Below are positions 39,902-50,825 of a DNA stretch of 64,000 nucleotides, one piece after another. The first letter of the stretch is position 1, and every line of letters starts with the position of its first letter. The position numbers were made by a program, and so were the translations under genes. The notes under the pieces were generated by a model. It was not told the DNA's origin. It made no database searches and saw nothing but the letters and a program-made list of their open reading frames with translations. Source of the DNA: Pseudomonas sp. H1h (GTDB lineage Bacteria > Pseudomonadota > Gammaproteobacteria > Pseudomonadales > Pseudomonadaceae); assembly GCF_000633255.1 (NCBI RefSeq), contig NZ_AYMJ01000012.1, positions 124,001-188,000 on the forward strand. The letters are read 5' to 3'.

Positions 39902-40429
39902 CTATGAGTGCTCTTTCAAAGGAATGGTGCGCGGACGCTCCAGCCAGGCGCCTTCGCCATCGGGCACGATTTCGACCACATCGACCTGCGTGGCACTGAT
40001 TGCAACGATGCGACCGTCGTTGCGCCCCAGGTAGTCGCCGACTTTCAACCGATGCACCCCGCCAGCTCCGCGCAGCAGGGCAAAAGAGCCGGTGGCATTG
40101 GAGATTGTGCCGACCATTTCAAACTGCTCGATGTTGAAGCCTTCGAGGTATTGCTTGACCCGGCTGGGGTCGGGTTTGACGTTGCGCGCACCGCGCTGCT
40201 GAGCGGCCAGATCGACCCGCACCTGACGCGAGAACGGGCTGCGCAAGTTGGCCGCGCTGTAGGTAAACGTGGGGTAGGAGTGGAAAGTCGGCGTCGGCTC
40301 AATCCGGCCCGCCGGTCGCAGACGCACTTCGTTCATGTAGGCATCGAGGTCGCTGAACTCATCATTGCTGCCGCAGCCGCTCAGGCCCAGCAACACCATG
40401 GATAAGGCGAAATAACGCATCGGGGTCAT
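39902..40429 (-). CDS. pilP: Type IV pilus alignment-complex lipoprotein PilP
   Basis: The 175-residue inner-membrane lipoprotein has a lipobox LSGC near residue 19. A flexible segment is followed by the beta-sandwich domain with SPFSRQ and VGDYLGRNDGRI. PilP joins the PilNO complex to the PilQ secretin. The ATG at 40429 overlaps the pilO stop (ATGA); an ATG three codons later is also possible. pilQ follows 13 bp downstream. Confidence 0.94.
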   Translation of the reverse strand: MTPMRYFALSMVLLGLSGCGSNDEFSDLDAYMNEVRLRPAGRIEPTPTFHSYPTFTYSAANLRSPFSRQVRVDLAAQQRGARNVKPDPSRVKQYLEGFNIEQFEMVGTISNATGSFALLRGAGGVHRLKVGDYLGRNDGRIVAISATQVDVVEIVPDGEGAWLERPRTIPLKEHS

Positions 40430-41049
40430 TTTTCCAGCCCCTTGTCGTTATAGCGGTAAGTCTTGGCGAGGATGCTCATGCGCAGCTTCGTCCCGCCTTC
40501 CGGGTTGGCGGGCGCCAGTTCGAAATCGTGCAGCGTGACGATCCGTGGCAACCCGGCGACGCCGCTGACGAAGGTGGCGAGGTCGTGGTAGGCGCCGGTG
40601 ACGGTGATCTGGATCGGCAGTTCGATGTAGAACGGCTGGGTGACTTCCGGCAGCAGCTTGATTTCTTCGAATTCCAGACCGCTGCCCAGACCGGTGCGGG
40701 TGATGTCCTCCAGCAACCCCGGAACTTCGGTGTCGCTGGGCAATTGCCGCAGGAGCACGCCGAAGGAGTTCTCCATTTCCTTCATCTGCTGGGTGTACAG
40801 CTCCAGGTTGGCGGCCATGTGCGCCTTGCTGGCGAATTGTTCCTTCAACGTGTCTTCTTCCTGACGCTTGGCTTCAAGCTGGTTTTCCATGTCGCTGATG
40901 AAAAAGTTATAGCCAAGCGCCAACACCAGCACTGCCAACAATACCCCGGCGATGGTTTTCACTGCGGCCGGCCAGGAGCCGATGTTGCTGGTGTCCAGGT
41001 CGTTGAAATCGATGTTGCGCAAACCCTGCAGCCATTCGGACGGTTTCAT
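40426..41049 (-). CDS. pilO: Type IV pilus alignment-complex protein PilO
   Basis: The product is 207 residues. A short cytoplasmic N-terminus (MKPSEWLQGLRNIDFNDLD) is followed by one transmembrane helix near residues 32-52, a periplasmic coiled coil to about 100 and a ferredoxin-like domain. It heterodimerises with PilN in the periplasm. It overlaps both neighbours by 4 bp. Confidence 0.95.
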   Translation of the reverse strand: MKPSEWLQGLRNIDFNDLDTSNIGSWPAAVKTIAGVLLAVLVLALGYNFFISDMENQLEAKRQEEDTLKEQFASKAHMAANLELYTQQMKEMENSFGVLLRQLPSDTEVPGLLEDITRTGLGSGLEFEEIKLLPEVTQPFYIELPIQITVTGAYHDLATFVSGVAGLPRIVTLHDFELAPANPEGGTKLRMSILAKTYRYNDKGLEK

Positions 41050-41611
41050 TTGTCGCCCTCCACGGCTGCTGGCTGAGTCTGCCGGACGGTCAACTGAAAG
41101 ACGTTGGCCTGATCCACCTGTCCGGCGGTAGTCGCCTTCACTTCATTGAGACTCGGCGCATCGAACCAATCGGAGGCATCCAGGTTGCGCATCAATTCGG
41201 AGACGCGATTGTTCGATTCCGCCGCGCCGCTGATCGACAGCGTCTTGCCAACCAGCTTCACGCTGGTGAAATACACGCCGTCCGGCAGGGTGCGCGCCAG
41301 TTGATCGAAGATCCGTCCGCTGATCTGCCGGTTGCCCTGCAGGTCCTGGATGATGCGCATGCGCTCGACCAGTTGCTGGCGCCGCGCCTTGAGCTCGCTG
41401 ATCTGCCTGATCCGTTCGTCGACCACGGCAATCTGCTTGCCGATGTAGGCGTTGCGTGCCTCCTGCCGCTCGATCGCGGCACTGAAGATCTGATCGGCGA
41501 TGAACACCGCGCCCACCGATCCGACCAGGACCCCGATCAGGATCAGCAGGAAGCGTTTACGCCGCTCTTCGCGGCGCTCTTCACGCCAGGGGAGAAGGTT
41601 GATCCGCGCCA

Positions 41612-41612
<1 letters not shown>
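41046..41612 (-). CDS. pilN: Type IV pilus alignment-complex protein PilN
   Basis: The product is 188 residues. The cytoplasmic N-terminus contains ARINLLPWRE, the motif that docks into PilM. One transmembrane helix lies near residues 22-44, followed by a coiled coil and a periplasmic ferredoxin-like domain. The start shares one base with the pilM stop. Confidence 0.95.
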
Positions 41613-42891
<1,279 letters not shown>

Positions 42892-45339
42892 TTGATTCGT
42901 CTGCTGAAATTTTTCGGTTGGTCCATCGTCGCCGTTTTCTGCGGACTGCTTTTAGGTCTCAGCGGCGCGTTTCTTTACCTTAGTCCGGGTTTGCCGTCTG
43001 TGGAGGCCCTGAGAAGCATTCAGTTGCAGATTCCGCTGCGGGTCTACAGCAGCGACAACAAGTTGATCGCAGAATTTGGCGAAATGCGCCGTACTCCGAT
43101 CCGTTTCGCCGACATTCCGCCCAATTTCATTAATGCGTTACTAAGTGCTGAAGACGACAACTTTGCCAACCACTATGGCGTCGATCCGAGCAGCCTGATG
43201 CGTGCGGCGACCCAACTGGTCAAGAGCGGGCACATCCAGTCCGGCGGCAGCACCATCACCATGCAGGTGGCGAAGAACTTCTTCCTGACCAGCGAACGCA
43301 GCTTCTCGCGCAAAACCACGGAAATTCTCCTGGCACTGCAGATCGAACGGCAGCTGACCAAGGACGAGATCCTCGAGCTGTATGTAAACAAGATCTATCT
43401 GGGTAATCGCGCCTATGGCATCGAGGCGGCGGCGCAGGTGTATTACGGCAAGTCGATCCGTGACATCAGCCTGGCGCAAATGGCGATGATCGCCGGCCTG
43501 CCGAAGGCCCCGTCGCGTTTCAATCCGCTGGCCAACCCGGCACGCAGCAAGGAACGTCGCGACTGGATCCTTGGCCGCATGTACAAGCTCGGCAAGATTT
43601 CCGAGGCCGACTACACCACCGCGATCAACGAGCCGCTGAACGCCAGCTATCACGTGCCGACCCCGGAAGTGAACGCGCCGTACATTGCTGAAATGGCCCG
43701 TGCCGAAATGGTCGGCCGCTACGGCAGCGACGCCTATACAGAAGGCTTCCGCGTCACCACCACGGTGCCGAGCAACCTGCAGGAAATGGCCAACACCGCC
43801 CTGCACGAAGGCTTGATGACCTACGACCAGCGTCACGGCTACCGTGGCCCCGAGTCGCGCCTGCCGGGCAAGACTCACGAGGCCTGGGTCAGCGAGCTGA
43901 CCAAGCAGCGCACCATCAGCAGCCTGGAGCCGGCCATCGTCACCCAGGTCGACAAGAATGGCTTGCAGGTGCTGACCCGCACCGGTGAAGAACACGTCGC
44001 CTGGGACACCATGAAATGGGCACGCCCGTTCCTCAACACCAACAGCATGGGCGCCGCACCGCGTCAGCCGTCGGATGTGGCCCAGGTCGGCGATCTGATT
44101 CGCGTACAGCGTCAGCCAAACAACTCGCTGAAGTTCAGCCAGATCCCGCAGGCGCAAGGCGCGCTGGTCTCGCTGGATCCGCAGAACGGTGCGATCCGCT
44201 CGCTGGTCGGCGGCTTCGCTTTCGAGCAGAGCAACTACAACCGTGCACTGCAGGCCAAACGTCAGCCGGGCTCGAGCTTCAAGCCGTTCGTCTACAGTGC
44301 TGCGCTGGACAGCGGCTACACCGCCGCAACCCTGGTCAACGACGCCCCGATCGTGTTCGTCGACGAGTACCTCGATAAAGTCTGGCGACCGAAGAACGAC
44401 ACCAACACATTCCTCGGCCCGATCCGTCTGCGCGAAGCGCTGTACAAGTCGCGCAACCTGGTGTCGATCCGCCTGCTGCAGGCGATGGGCGTGGGCAAGA
44501 CCATCGACTACATCACCCGCTTCGGCTTCAACAAGCAGGATCTGCCGCCGAACCTGTCGCTGGCACTGGGTACCGCAACCCTGACCCCGATGGAAATCGC
44601 CACCGGCTGGAGCGCCTTCGCCAACGGCGGCTTCAAGATCACCCCGTACATCATCGACAAGATCGAAAGCCGGAACGGCGACACGCTGTTCGTCGCCAAC
44701 CCGCCGACCGTGCCCCAGGGTATCTCGGCCACTGATGGCTTTGCCGCGCCAGCGTCCCAGCCGATCACCGTCAACGCCGCGCCAGTACCGGGTGAAGCTC
44801 CGGGCGCTGCTGCAGCGCCACAAGCGCCGGCCGTGGCCGAGCGGATTGTCGATGGCCGCACCACGTACATCCTCAACAGCATGTTGCAGGACGTGATCAA
44901 GCTCGGCACCGGTCGCCGCGCGCTGGCCATGGGTCGCAGCGACATCGCCGGCAAGACCGGTACCACCAACGAATCGAAGGATGCGTGGTTCTCCGGCTAC
45001 AACGCCGATTACGTGACCACCGTGTGGACCGGTTTCGATCAGCCAGAAAGCCTCGGTCGCCGCGAGTTCGGGGGCACCGTGGCGCTGCCGATCTGGATGA
45101 ACTACATGTCGGCTGCACTGAAGGACAAGCCGCCGCACGTGCAGCCTGAGCCGGAAGGCATCCTCAGCCTGCGGGTAGATCCGGTCAGCGGTCGTGCGGC
45201 GACGCCAAGCACGCCTGGCGCCTATTTCGAACTGTTCAAGTCCGAAGACACGCCGCCGTCGGTAAACGAGCTGGGTAACGGCACTGCGCCGGGCAGCCCG
45301 CTGCCGGCGGATGAGCAGGCGCCGATCGATCTGTTCTGA
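42892..45339 (+). CDS. ponA: Penicillin-binding protein 1A (class A, bifunctional)
   Basis: This 815-residue inner-membrane enzyme polymerises and cross-links peptidoglycan. An N-terminal anchor helix lies at residues 8-30. The glycosyltransferase-51 domain has catalytic Glu87 (SAEDDNF) and GGSTITMQVAKN. The transpeptidase domain has Ser461-Ser-Phe-Lys464 (SxxK), SRN near 522 (SxN) and KTGTT near 685. A Pro/Ala-rich insert lies before KTG (about 620-655). The start is TTG at 42892, giving MIRLLKFFGW, which matches Pseudomonas homologues. Longer frames upstream add a Cys/Pro-rich non-family segment. Confidence 0.95.
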   Translation: MIRLLKFFGWSIVAVFCGLLLGLSGAFLYLSPGLPSVEALRSIQLQIPLRVYSSDNKLIAEFGEMRRTPIRFADIPPNFINALLSAEDDNFANHYGVDPSSLMRAATQLVKSGHIQSGGSTITMQVAKNFFLTSERSFSRKTTEILLALQIERQLTKDEILELYVNKIYLGNRAYGIEAAAQVYYGKSIRDISLAQMAMIAGLPKAPSRFNPLANPARSKERRDWILGRMYKLGKISEADYTTAINEPLNASYHVPTPEVNAPYIAEMARAEMVGRYGSDAYTEGFRVTTTVPSNLQEMANTALHEGLMTYDQRHGYRGPESRLPGKTHEAWVSELTKQRTISSLEPAIVTQVDKNGLQVLTRTGEEHVAWDTMKWARPFLNTNSMGAAPRQPSDVAQVGDLIRVQRQPNNSLKFSQIPQAQGALVSLDPQNGAIRSLVGGFAFEQSNYNRALQAKRQPGSSFKPFVYSAALDSGYTAATLVNDAPIVFVDEYLDKVWRPKNDTNTFLGPIRLREALYKSRNLVSIRLLQAMGVGKTIDYITRFGFNKQDLPPNLSLALGTATLTPMEIATGWSAFANGGFKITPYIIDKIESRNGDTLFVANPPTVPQGISATDGFAAPASQPITVNAAPVPGEAPGAAAAPQAPAVAERIVDGRTTYILNSMLQDVIKLGTGRRALAMGRSDIAGKTGTTNESKDAWFSGYNADYVTTVWTGFDQPESLGRREFGGTVALPIWMNYMSAALKDKPPHVQPEPEGILSLRVDPVSGRAATPSTPGAYFELFKSEDTPPSVNELGNGTAPGSPLPADEQAPIDLF

Positions 45340-45351
45340 TCCCGCCCCAGC

Positions 45352-45390
45352 AAAAAAGCCCCGCCTTCGTGAGAAGTGCGGGGCTTTTTA
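45352..45390. terminator. Intrinsic terminator after ponA
   Basis: AGCCCCGC and GCGGGGCT form the stem, with a 13-nt loop, A6 before it and T5 after it, starting 13 bp beyond the ponA stop. Confidence 0.88.
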
Positions 45391-45424
45391 TTGCCTATCG
45401 GTTTTGTATGGCCCGGGCCGGCCT

Positions 45425-45517
45425 CTTCGCGGGCGAGCCCGCTCCCACAGGGTTTTGCAGTGTTCACACACTTCATGTACACCCCCAGATTCCTGTGGGA
45501 GCGGGCTTGCTCGCGAA
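45425..45517. repeat. REP doublet between ponA and maeB
   Basis: Left arm TTCGCGGGCGAGCCCGCTCC and right arm TGTGGGAGCGGGCTTGCTCG are inverted, about 45 bp apart. It lies between two terminators in a convergent intergenic region. Confidence 0.85.
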
Positions 45518-45551
45518 GGGGCACTGAAGAACACCACAAATCACACAGGCA

Positions 45552-45588
45552 CAAAAAAGCCCCGACTCTCACGAGCCGGGGCTTTTCG
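45552..45588. terminator. Intrinsic terminator of maeB
   Basis: AAGCCCCG and CGGGGCTT form the stem around a loop of about 12 nt (ACTCTCACGAGC). The A6 run at 45553-45558 is the T-run for leftward transcription of maeB. Confidence 0.88.
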
Positions 45589-45607
45589 GTTGAAGCGCTA
45601 CAACGAC

Positions 45608-46876
45608 TTAGCCGTTGAACACGTCATCCACGCTTTTCAGCGGGTAGTTCTTCGGATACGGCAGGGTGGCCACGCCGGTCTCGATTGCGGCCTTGGCCAC
45701 AGCGTCGGAGATCAGGGTGATCAGGCGCTTGTCCATTGGCTTCGGAATGATGTACTCACGACCGAATTCCAGTGGCGCACCACCGTAGGCATCGCACACG
45801 TCCTGTGGAACAGGCAGCTTGGCCAATTCACGCAGAGCGTTGGCGGCAGCCACTTTCATTTCTTCGTTGATGCGCTTGGCGCGAACGTCCAGGGCACCGC
45901 GGAAAATGAACGGGAAGCCCAGTACGTTGTTGACCTGGTTCGGGTAGTCGGAACGACCGGTGGCCATGATCACGTCGCTACGGGTGGCGTGCGCCAGTTC
46001 CGGGGAGATTTCCGGATCCGGGTTCGAGCAGGCGAAGACGATCGGGTTGGCCGCCATCGACAGCAGGCCTTCAGCGCTCAGCAGGTTCGGGCCGGACAGA
46101 CCGACGAACACGTCAGCACCTTTCAGAGCGTCAGCCAGGCTGCGCTTGTCGGTCGCGTGGGCGAACACGGCTTTGTACTGGTTCAGGTCGTCACGGCCGG
46201 AGTGGATCACGCCGGTACGGTCAACCATGAAGATGTTTTCGATCTTCGCGCCCATGCTCACCAGCAACTTCATGCAGGAGATGGCCGCAGCGCCAGCGCC
46301 GAGGCAGACGATCTTGGCTTCCGGCAGGGTTTTGCCAGCGATTTCCAGAGCGTTGATCATGCCCGCAGCGGTCACGATCGCAGTGCCGTGCTGGTCATCG
46401 TGGAATACCGGGATGTCGCACTGCTCGATCAGAGCGCGTTCGATCTCAAAGCACTCAGGTGCCTTGATGTCTTCCAGGTTGATACCACCGAAGGTGATGG
46501 AGATGCGTTTCACGGTGTCGATGAAGGCTTGCGGGCTTTCGGAATCGACTTCGATGTCGAACACGTCGATGCCGGCGAAGCGCTTGAACAGCACGCCTTT
46601 ACCTTCCATCACTGGCTTGGAAGCCAATGGGCCGAGGTTACCCAGGCCCAGAATCGCGGTGCCATCGGAAATGACTGCAACCAGGTTGCCCTTGCCGGTG
46701 TATTTGTAGGCCAGTTCAGGATCGCGGGCGATCTCACGTACTGGTTCAGCTACGCCGGGGCTGTAGGCCAGCGACAGGTCGCGGGCGGTAGCAGTGGCCT
46801 TGGTGAGCTCGACACTCAGCTTCCCTGGACGAGGATTGGCATGATATTCGAGAGCGGCAGTTTTCAGATCAGACAT
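45608..46876 (-). CDS. maeB: Malic enzyme (short form, oxaloacetate-decarboxylating)
   Basis: The product is 422 residues. It oxidatively decarboxylates malate to pyruvate, supplying NAD(P)H. The N-terminal malic domain has YSPGVAEP and [23 protein letters not shown] near residue 170 is metal binding. [15 protein letters not shown] near 205 is the nucleotide motif. It ends where enteric MaeB would continue into a phosphotransacetylase-like domain, which is absent here. The ATG at 46876 gives [12 protein letters not shown]; the frame extends upstream but without family similarity. Cofactor preference is not decided by eye. Confidence 0.92.
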   Translation of the reverse strand: MSDLKTAALEYHANPRPGKLSVELTKATATARDLSLAYSPGVAEPVREIARDPELAYKYTGKGNLVAVISDGTAILGLGNLGPLASKPVMEGKGVLFKRFAGIDVFDIEVDSESPQAFIDTVKRISITFGGINLEDIKAPECFEIERALIEQCDIPVFHDDQHGTAIVTAAGMINALEIAGKTLPEAKIVCLGAGAAAISCMKLLVSMGAKIENIFMVDRTGVIHSGRDDLNQYKAVFAHATDKRSLADALKGADVFVGLSGPNLLSAEGLLSMAANPIVFACSNPDPEISPELAHATRSDVIMATGRSDYPNQVNNVLGFPFIFRGALDVRAKRINEEMKVAAANALRELAKLPVPQDVCDAYGGAPLEFGREYIIPKPMDKRLITLISDAVAKAAIETGVATLPYPKNYPLKSVDDVFNG

Positions 46877-47059
46877 TTTGGCATTCCGCTTTTTACTGTT
46901 GGACAGACTGGTCAGCGAGGATACGCGCCTCGCAAAGTCCCCACAAGACTGAGCAGTCACCCCTGTCAAGCGCCCTGTCCTACGACTTTGGGCCAAGAGC
47001 CACGGCGCACAAGGGCTGGACTGTTCACAATCGACAGAAAAAATGTCTACAATTTTTAT

Positions 47060-47842
47060 TCAGCGAGCGCTTTGCAGCATCGATGGATCGGTCAGTGGCA
47101 GCAACCAGCGCGACTGCCCCGGTTTCAAGCCGCCCCGGCGCGAACGATCGACGATCCACCCGCGAGCCTCGATCTGCCTGCCCTTCAGCGCCTGCAACCG
47201 CGCACTGTCAAATTGTCCGACCAGATTGGGCGCAACACGCAGTACAAGCGAGCCCTGCAACTCGATCCAGATTGCGCCACGATTGCGCTGAACCTTGCTC
47301 ACACGCCCGCTGATCACCGCGAAACCGGAATCAGCAATCTGCTCCGCTTTCAATACAGGCGACTGGCGCCATAAGCCTCGACCGGCCTGCCGGGCACTGC
47401 GTTCGGCAACCTGCTGACAGGCGACAAGATCGACGTTCGGCGCCACCGCCACCTGGAAACCGAGACCGTCGGCGAGCATTTGCGCTTCAAGATTGGCGCC
47501 ACTGGCACTGTAGACGTGCGCGAGGGTGCGACCGTAATGGTCCTTGGCTTGCTTGCCGGGCAGCAAACCGATCCGTCCGCCGCTGCCTGCTACCAAAGCC
47601 TCCAGGCGTTTGCGCGCCGCCACGGCGAATGACTGGTCGCTGCGGCCCTGCTTGCCCAGTTCCGGCGTGTTGAGGCCGATCATGCGCACACTGCGCCCGT
47701 CGCTCAGGCGCAAAGTGTCGCCGTCGACCACGCGCTGGACGCTGACGCTGGTCAGGCCGGCAGGCGCCGGGCAAAACGCCTGGGCAGCGGACAGCCAAAT
47801 CGCGGACACAAAAAAGGCGCCCGCGAGGGACGCCTTTTTCAT
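47060..47842 (-). CDS. Secreted thermonuclease-like (SNase domain) protein
   Basis: The product is 260 residues. A signal peptide (MKKASLAGAFFVSAIWLSAAQA) is followed by an SNase/thermonuclease domain at about 30-150. VVDGDTLRL, RMIGLNTPELG and HYGRTLAHVY carry the calcium Asp and the Arg/Glu catalytic residues. The C-terminal 100 residues are a family-specific extension. It is probably exported and cuts nucleic acid, though activity is not shown. The first eleven codons coincide with a perfect intrinsic terminator (47810-47839), so expression may depend on read-through from rpmE or on its own promoter. Confidence 0.82.
   Translation of the reverse strand: MKKASLAGAFFVSAIWLSAAQAFCPAPAGLTSVSVQRVVDGDTLRLSDGRSVRMIGLNTPELGKQGRSDQSFAVAARKRLEALVAGSGGRIGLLPGKQAKDHYGRTLAHVYSASGANLEAQMLADGLGFQVAVAPNVDLVACQQVAERSARQAGRGLWRQSPVLKAEQIADSGFAVISGRVSKVQRNRGAIWIELQGSLVLRVAPNLVGQFDSARLQALKGRQIEARGWIVDRSRRGGLKPGQSRWLLPLTDPSMLQSAR
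47810..47839 (-). terminator. Intrinsic terminator for rpmE, embedded in the nuclease coding start
   Basis: Read leftward: A5, then a 7-bp stem GGCGTCC/GGGCGCC (one G-T pair) with a 5-nt CTCGC loop, then T6. It begins directly after the nuclease ATG and 44 bp after the rpmE stop. It is the only terminator-like structure downstream of rpmE. Confidence 0.75.
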
Positions 47843-47883
47843 CAGACCGGAAAAGCCGTAGGAGCTTTCCAGAATGAAGAGCC

Positions 47884-48099
47884 TTAGGCTTTTTTGCCGA
47901 AAGCGCCGAAACGGTCTGCGAACTTCTGAACGCGACCACCGGTGTCCAGAGTCTTCTGCTTACCGGTGTAGAACGGGTGGCATTCGTTGCAAACGTCGAT
48001 TGGCAGAGCTTTGCCGAAAGTCGAACGAGTTTCGAACTTGTTGCCACAGCTGCAGGTAACAGCAATGACTGGGTAATTCGGGTGGATATCAGCTTTCAT
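47884..48099 (-). CDS. rpmE: 50S ribosomal protein L31 (zinc-binding form)
   Basis: The product is 71 residues. Cys16 and Cys18 (VTCSCGN) with the later CNEC pair bind zinc, marking the C+ form rather than the zinc-independent ykgM type. It starts [10 protein letters not shown] with GAGGAAG 6-7 bp upstream. The frame extends further upstream but the ATG at 48099 gives the family length. Confidence 0.97.
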   Translation of the reverse strand: MKADIHPNYPVIAVTCSCGNKFETRSTFGKALPIDVCNECHPFYTGKQKTLDTGGRVQKFADRFGAFGKKA

Positions 48100-48168
48100 G
48101 ATGTCTTCCTCAGCTAGCGTGCCGCCACCCAACACTATTGTTGAATACCGCACGTAATTAGGCCGCGG

Positions 48169-48196
48169 ATTCTACCAGACAATGTCAATCGCGCAA
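48169..48196 (-). promoter_or_regulatory. Candidate sigma-70 promoter of rpmE
   Basis: On the minus strand TTGCGC (48196-48191) and TAGAAT (48174-48169) are separated by 16 bp, about 70 bp upstream of the rpmE start. Confidence 0.4.
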
Positions 48197-48248
48197 GCTG
48201 TCCCTGAGACCGACCGTCTGCTAGGCTCCCGGCCTTGAACACATTCTC

Positions 48249-48338
48249 CTGTGGGGCGGGCTTGCTCGCGAATGCAGTGTGTCAGCCAGCATTACGGTGC
48301 CTGACACACTGCATTCGCGAGCAAGCCAGCTACCACAA
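48249..48338. repeat. REP doublet between rpmE and priA
   Basis: TGTGGGGCGGGCTTGCTCGC and its inverse (ending TAGCTGGCTTGCTCGCGAA on the other strand) enclose an additional inner inverted repeat, GTGTGTCAG and CTGACACAC. The whole 90-bp element is one long imperfect palindrome. Confidence 0.87.
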
Positions 48339-48383
48339 TTGATCTGCGCTCGCCCCCCTTTTGTGTTGAAAGAGACCCCCCGC

Positions 48384-50603
48384 GTGCCCGACGCCATACT
48401 GCGCCTCGCCCTGCCTTCGCCCCTGCGCCGCCTGTTCGACTATCGGGCACCGGCCGGGGTGCTGCGCGCCCAGCTGCAGCCAGGCATGCGCCTGCGGGTG
48501 CCGTTCGGGCGGCGGGAGATGATCGGGATTCTGGTCGAAGTCACAGACACCAGCGAAGTGCCGCTGGAAAAACTCAAACCGGCGCTGGCCCTGCTCGATA
48601 CCGAGCCGCCGCTGCCGCCAGCGCTGTTCAAGCTGTGCCTGTGGACATCGCAGTATTACCAGCACAGCCTCGGCGACACATTGAGCTGGGCGCTGCCGGT
48701 GCTGCTGCGTCAGGGCGAACTGGCCGAGGCCCGTCAGGAACGCTTCTGGTCGGTTACGCCCGGGGCCAGCCTGGATGATCCGCGCATCGCCCGCGCCCCG
48801 CGGCAACGTGAAGCACTGGCGACGCTGGCGCAGCACCCGCACGGCGTCGCCCATCAGTTGTTGAGCAAGCTGATGCTGAGCAAAGACAGCCTCGACCTGC
48901 TGCTGGCCAAGAATCTGGTGCAAGTGGAGATCCGGCGGCACGCCCCCGGCGTGCGCCATGAACACTGGCTGGCGCAACCGGAACTGCCGCTCAATACCGA
49001 GCAACGCGCCGCTTACGAAGCGATTCGCGCCGGGTTCGACAGTTATCACGCCTTTCTGCTGGCCGGGGTTACCGGCAGCGGCAAGACCGAAGTCTATTTG
49101 CAACTGATCCGCGAAACCCTCGAAGCCGGCAAGCAGGCACTGGTGCTGATCCCGGAGATCAACCTCGGCCCGCAGACCCTGGCACGTTTCGAGCAACGCT
49201 TCAACGCACGCATCGCCCTGCTGCATTCGGCGGTCAACGACCGCGAGCGTCTCGACGCCTGGCTCGCCGCCCGGGACGGTGAGGCCGACATTATTATCGG
49301 CACCCGCTCGGCGCTGTTCACCCCGATGAAGAACCCGGGGCTGATCATCATCGATGAAGAACACGACGGCTCTTATAAACAGCAGGAAGGCCTGCGTTAC
49401 CACGCCCGCGATCTGGCGCTGGTGCGTGCGCGCCAGGAAAACATCCCGATCGTCCTCGGCTCCGCCACGCCTTCGCTGGAAAGCCTGCACAACGCTTACA
49501 CCGGCCGCTATGGCCTGCTGCGCCTCAACGAGCGCGCAGGCGGTGCCAAGCAACCACGCTTCTTGCGTCTGGATGTGAAAAGCCGTCCGCTGGACAGCGG
49601 AATTTCCGGGCCGATGCAGCAAGCCATCGGCCAGACCCTTGCCGCCGGCCAGCAGGTGCTGGTGTTTCTCAACCGTCGCGGTTTTGCGCCGACCCTGCTG
49701 TGCCACGATTGCGGCTGGATGTCCGAGTGCTCGCGTTGCGATGCGCGGATGACCGTGCACCAGCGCTATGGCGAGTTGCGCTGCCACCATTGTGGCTACG
49801 TCGAACGCGTACCGCGCCAGTGCCCCAAGTGCAACAAGGTCGATCTGCGCCCGGTGGGGGCCGGCACCGAGCGCGCCGAGGAACGGCTGGCGATTCTGTT
49901 CCCGGATTACCCGGTATTGCGCGTCGACCGCGACAGTACTTCGCGCAAGGATGCGATGAATCAGTTGTTCGCGACGATTCAGAAGGGTCAGCCGTGCATT
50001 CTGGTCGGCACGCAGATGTTGGCGAAGGGGCACCATTTCCCCCGGGTCACGCTGGTGTCGATTCTGGATGCCGACGGCGGGCTGTTCTCCGGCGACTTCC
50101 GCGCCAGCGAGCGCATGGCGCAATTGATTGTGCAGGTGGCCGGGCGTGCCGGACGCGCTGAAGAGCCGGGCAAGGTGATCATCCAGACGCACCTGGCCGA
50201 CCATCCTTTATTGGTGCAGTTGACCGAGCAGGGCTACTTCGCGTTCGCCGAGCAGGCATTGAGCGAGCGCCGTGCAGCAGGGCTGCCGCCGTTCTCGCAC
50301 CTGGCCTTGTTGCGCGCCGAAGCGCACAAGCCGGGACAGGCCGAAGGCTTTCTCGATGAAGCGTGCAGCGCGGCCGAGCGTTTGCTGGCCGAGCAGAATC
50401 TGACCGGTATCGAGCTGCTCGGGCCGGTGCCGGCGCCAATGGAACGCCGTGCCGGGCGCTATCGCGCGCAACTGTTGTTGCAGGCGACGGCGCGGGCGCC
50501 GCTGCATCGGTTGCTTGCCAGTTGGCTGCTTGAGCTTGAGCAAATGCCGAGCGGACGGGCGGTACGCTGGTCGCTGGATGTCGATCCGGTCGATTTGTAT
50601 TGA
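48384..50603 (+). CDS. priA: Primosomal replication protein PriA (3'-5' helicase)
   Basis: The product is 739 residues. It restarts stalled replication forks. The N-terminal 3'-BD domain is followed by a helicase core with Walker A GVTGSGKTEVY near residue 229 and the DEEH box IIDEEHDGSYKQQE near 320. Eight Cys bind two zinc ions (CHDCGW, CSRC, CHHC, CPKC; residues about 440-485). The GTG at 48384 gives MPDAILRLALPSPL, the Pseudomonas N-terminus; a frame extending to 48279 runs through a REP and is rejected. Confidence 0.95.
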   Translation: MPDAILRLALPSPLRRLFDYRAPAGVLRAQLQPGMRLRVPFGRREMIGILVEVTDTSEVPLEKLKPALALLDTEPPLPPALFKLCLWTSQYYQHSLGDTLSWALPVLLRQGELAEARQERFWSVTPGASLDDPRIARAPRQREALATLAQHPHGVAHQLLSKLMLSKDSLDLLLAKNLVQVEIRRHAPGVRHEHWLAQPELPLNTEQRAAYEAIRAGFDSYHAFLLAGVTGSGKTEVYLQLIRETLEAGKQALVLIPEINLGPQTLARFEQRFNARIALLHSAVNDRERLDAWLAARDGEADIIIGTRSALFTPMKNPGLIIIDEEHDGSYKQQEGLRYHARDLALVRARQENIPIVLGSATPSLESLHNAYTGRYGLLRLNERAGGAKQPRFLRLDVKSRPLDSGISGPMQQAIGQTLAAGQQVLVFLNRRGFAPTLLCHDCGWMSECSRCDARMTVHQRYGELRCHHCGYVERVPRQCPKCNKVDLRPVGAGTERAEERLAILFPDYPVLRVDRDSTSRKDAMNQLFATIQKGQPCILVGTQMLAKGHHFPRVTLVSILDADGGLFSGDFRASERMAQLIVQVAGRAGRAEEPGKVIIQTHLADHPLLVQLTEQGYFAFAEQALSERRAAGLPPFSHLALLRAEAHKPGQAEGFLDEACSAAERLLAEQNLTGIELLGPVPAPMERRAGRYRAQLLLQATARAPLHRLLASWLLELEQMPSGRAVRWSLDVDPVDLY

Positions 50604-50616
50604 TCTGAACATCGCC

Positions 50617-50694
50617 TTCGCGAGCAGGCTCGCTCCCACATTGGATCTGCGGTGTTCATACAATCCCTTGTGGGAGCGGGCTTGCTCGCGAAAA
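50617..50694. repeat. REP doublet between priA and argS
   Basis: TTCGCGAGCAGGCTCGCTCC and the inverse TGTGGGAGCGGGCTTGCTCG, about 30 bp apart, CGCGA ends outward. Confidence 0.88.
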
Positions 50695-50736
50695 GGCCCG
50701 AATTGTCACCACATATCCATAAGCTGCCTGCTAAGG

Positions 50737-50765
50737 TTGGCAAGCCCGTCTTCGCAACGGATAAT
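50737..50765 (+). promoter_or_regulatory. Candidate sigma-70 promoter of argS
   Basis: TTGGCA (50737-50742) and GATAAT (50760-50765) are 17 bp apart, about 60 bp before the argS start. It is a close match to consensus in the right place. Confidence 0.6.
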
Positions 50766-50825
50766 GCCCAGTTTTTCCACCCGCGCATCGATGCGCCGCC
50801 GCGCTTGCGGTCGAAAGAGAAGACC

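Noticed and set aside
43141..45138. A 665-residue open frame antisense to ponA
   Set aside because: It is a shadow of the GC-rich ponA coding strand. The PBP1A motifs are on the plus strand and the antisense product resembles no family.
48330..50204. A 624-residue open frame antisense to priA
   Set aside because: It is a shadow of priA with no motifs; it also runs through the REP upstream of priA.
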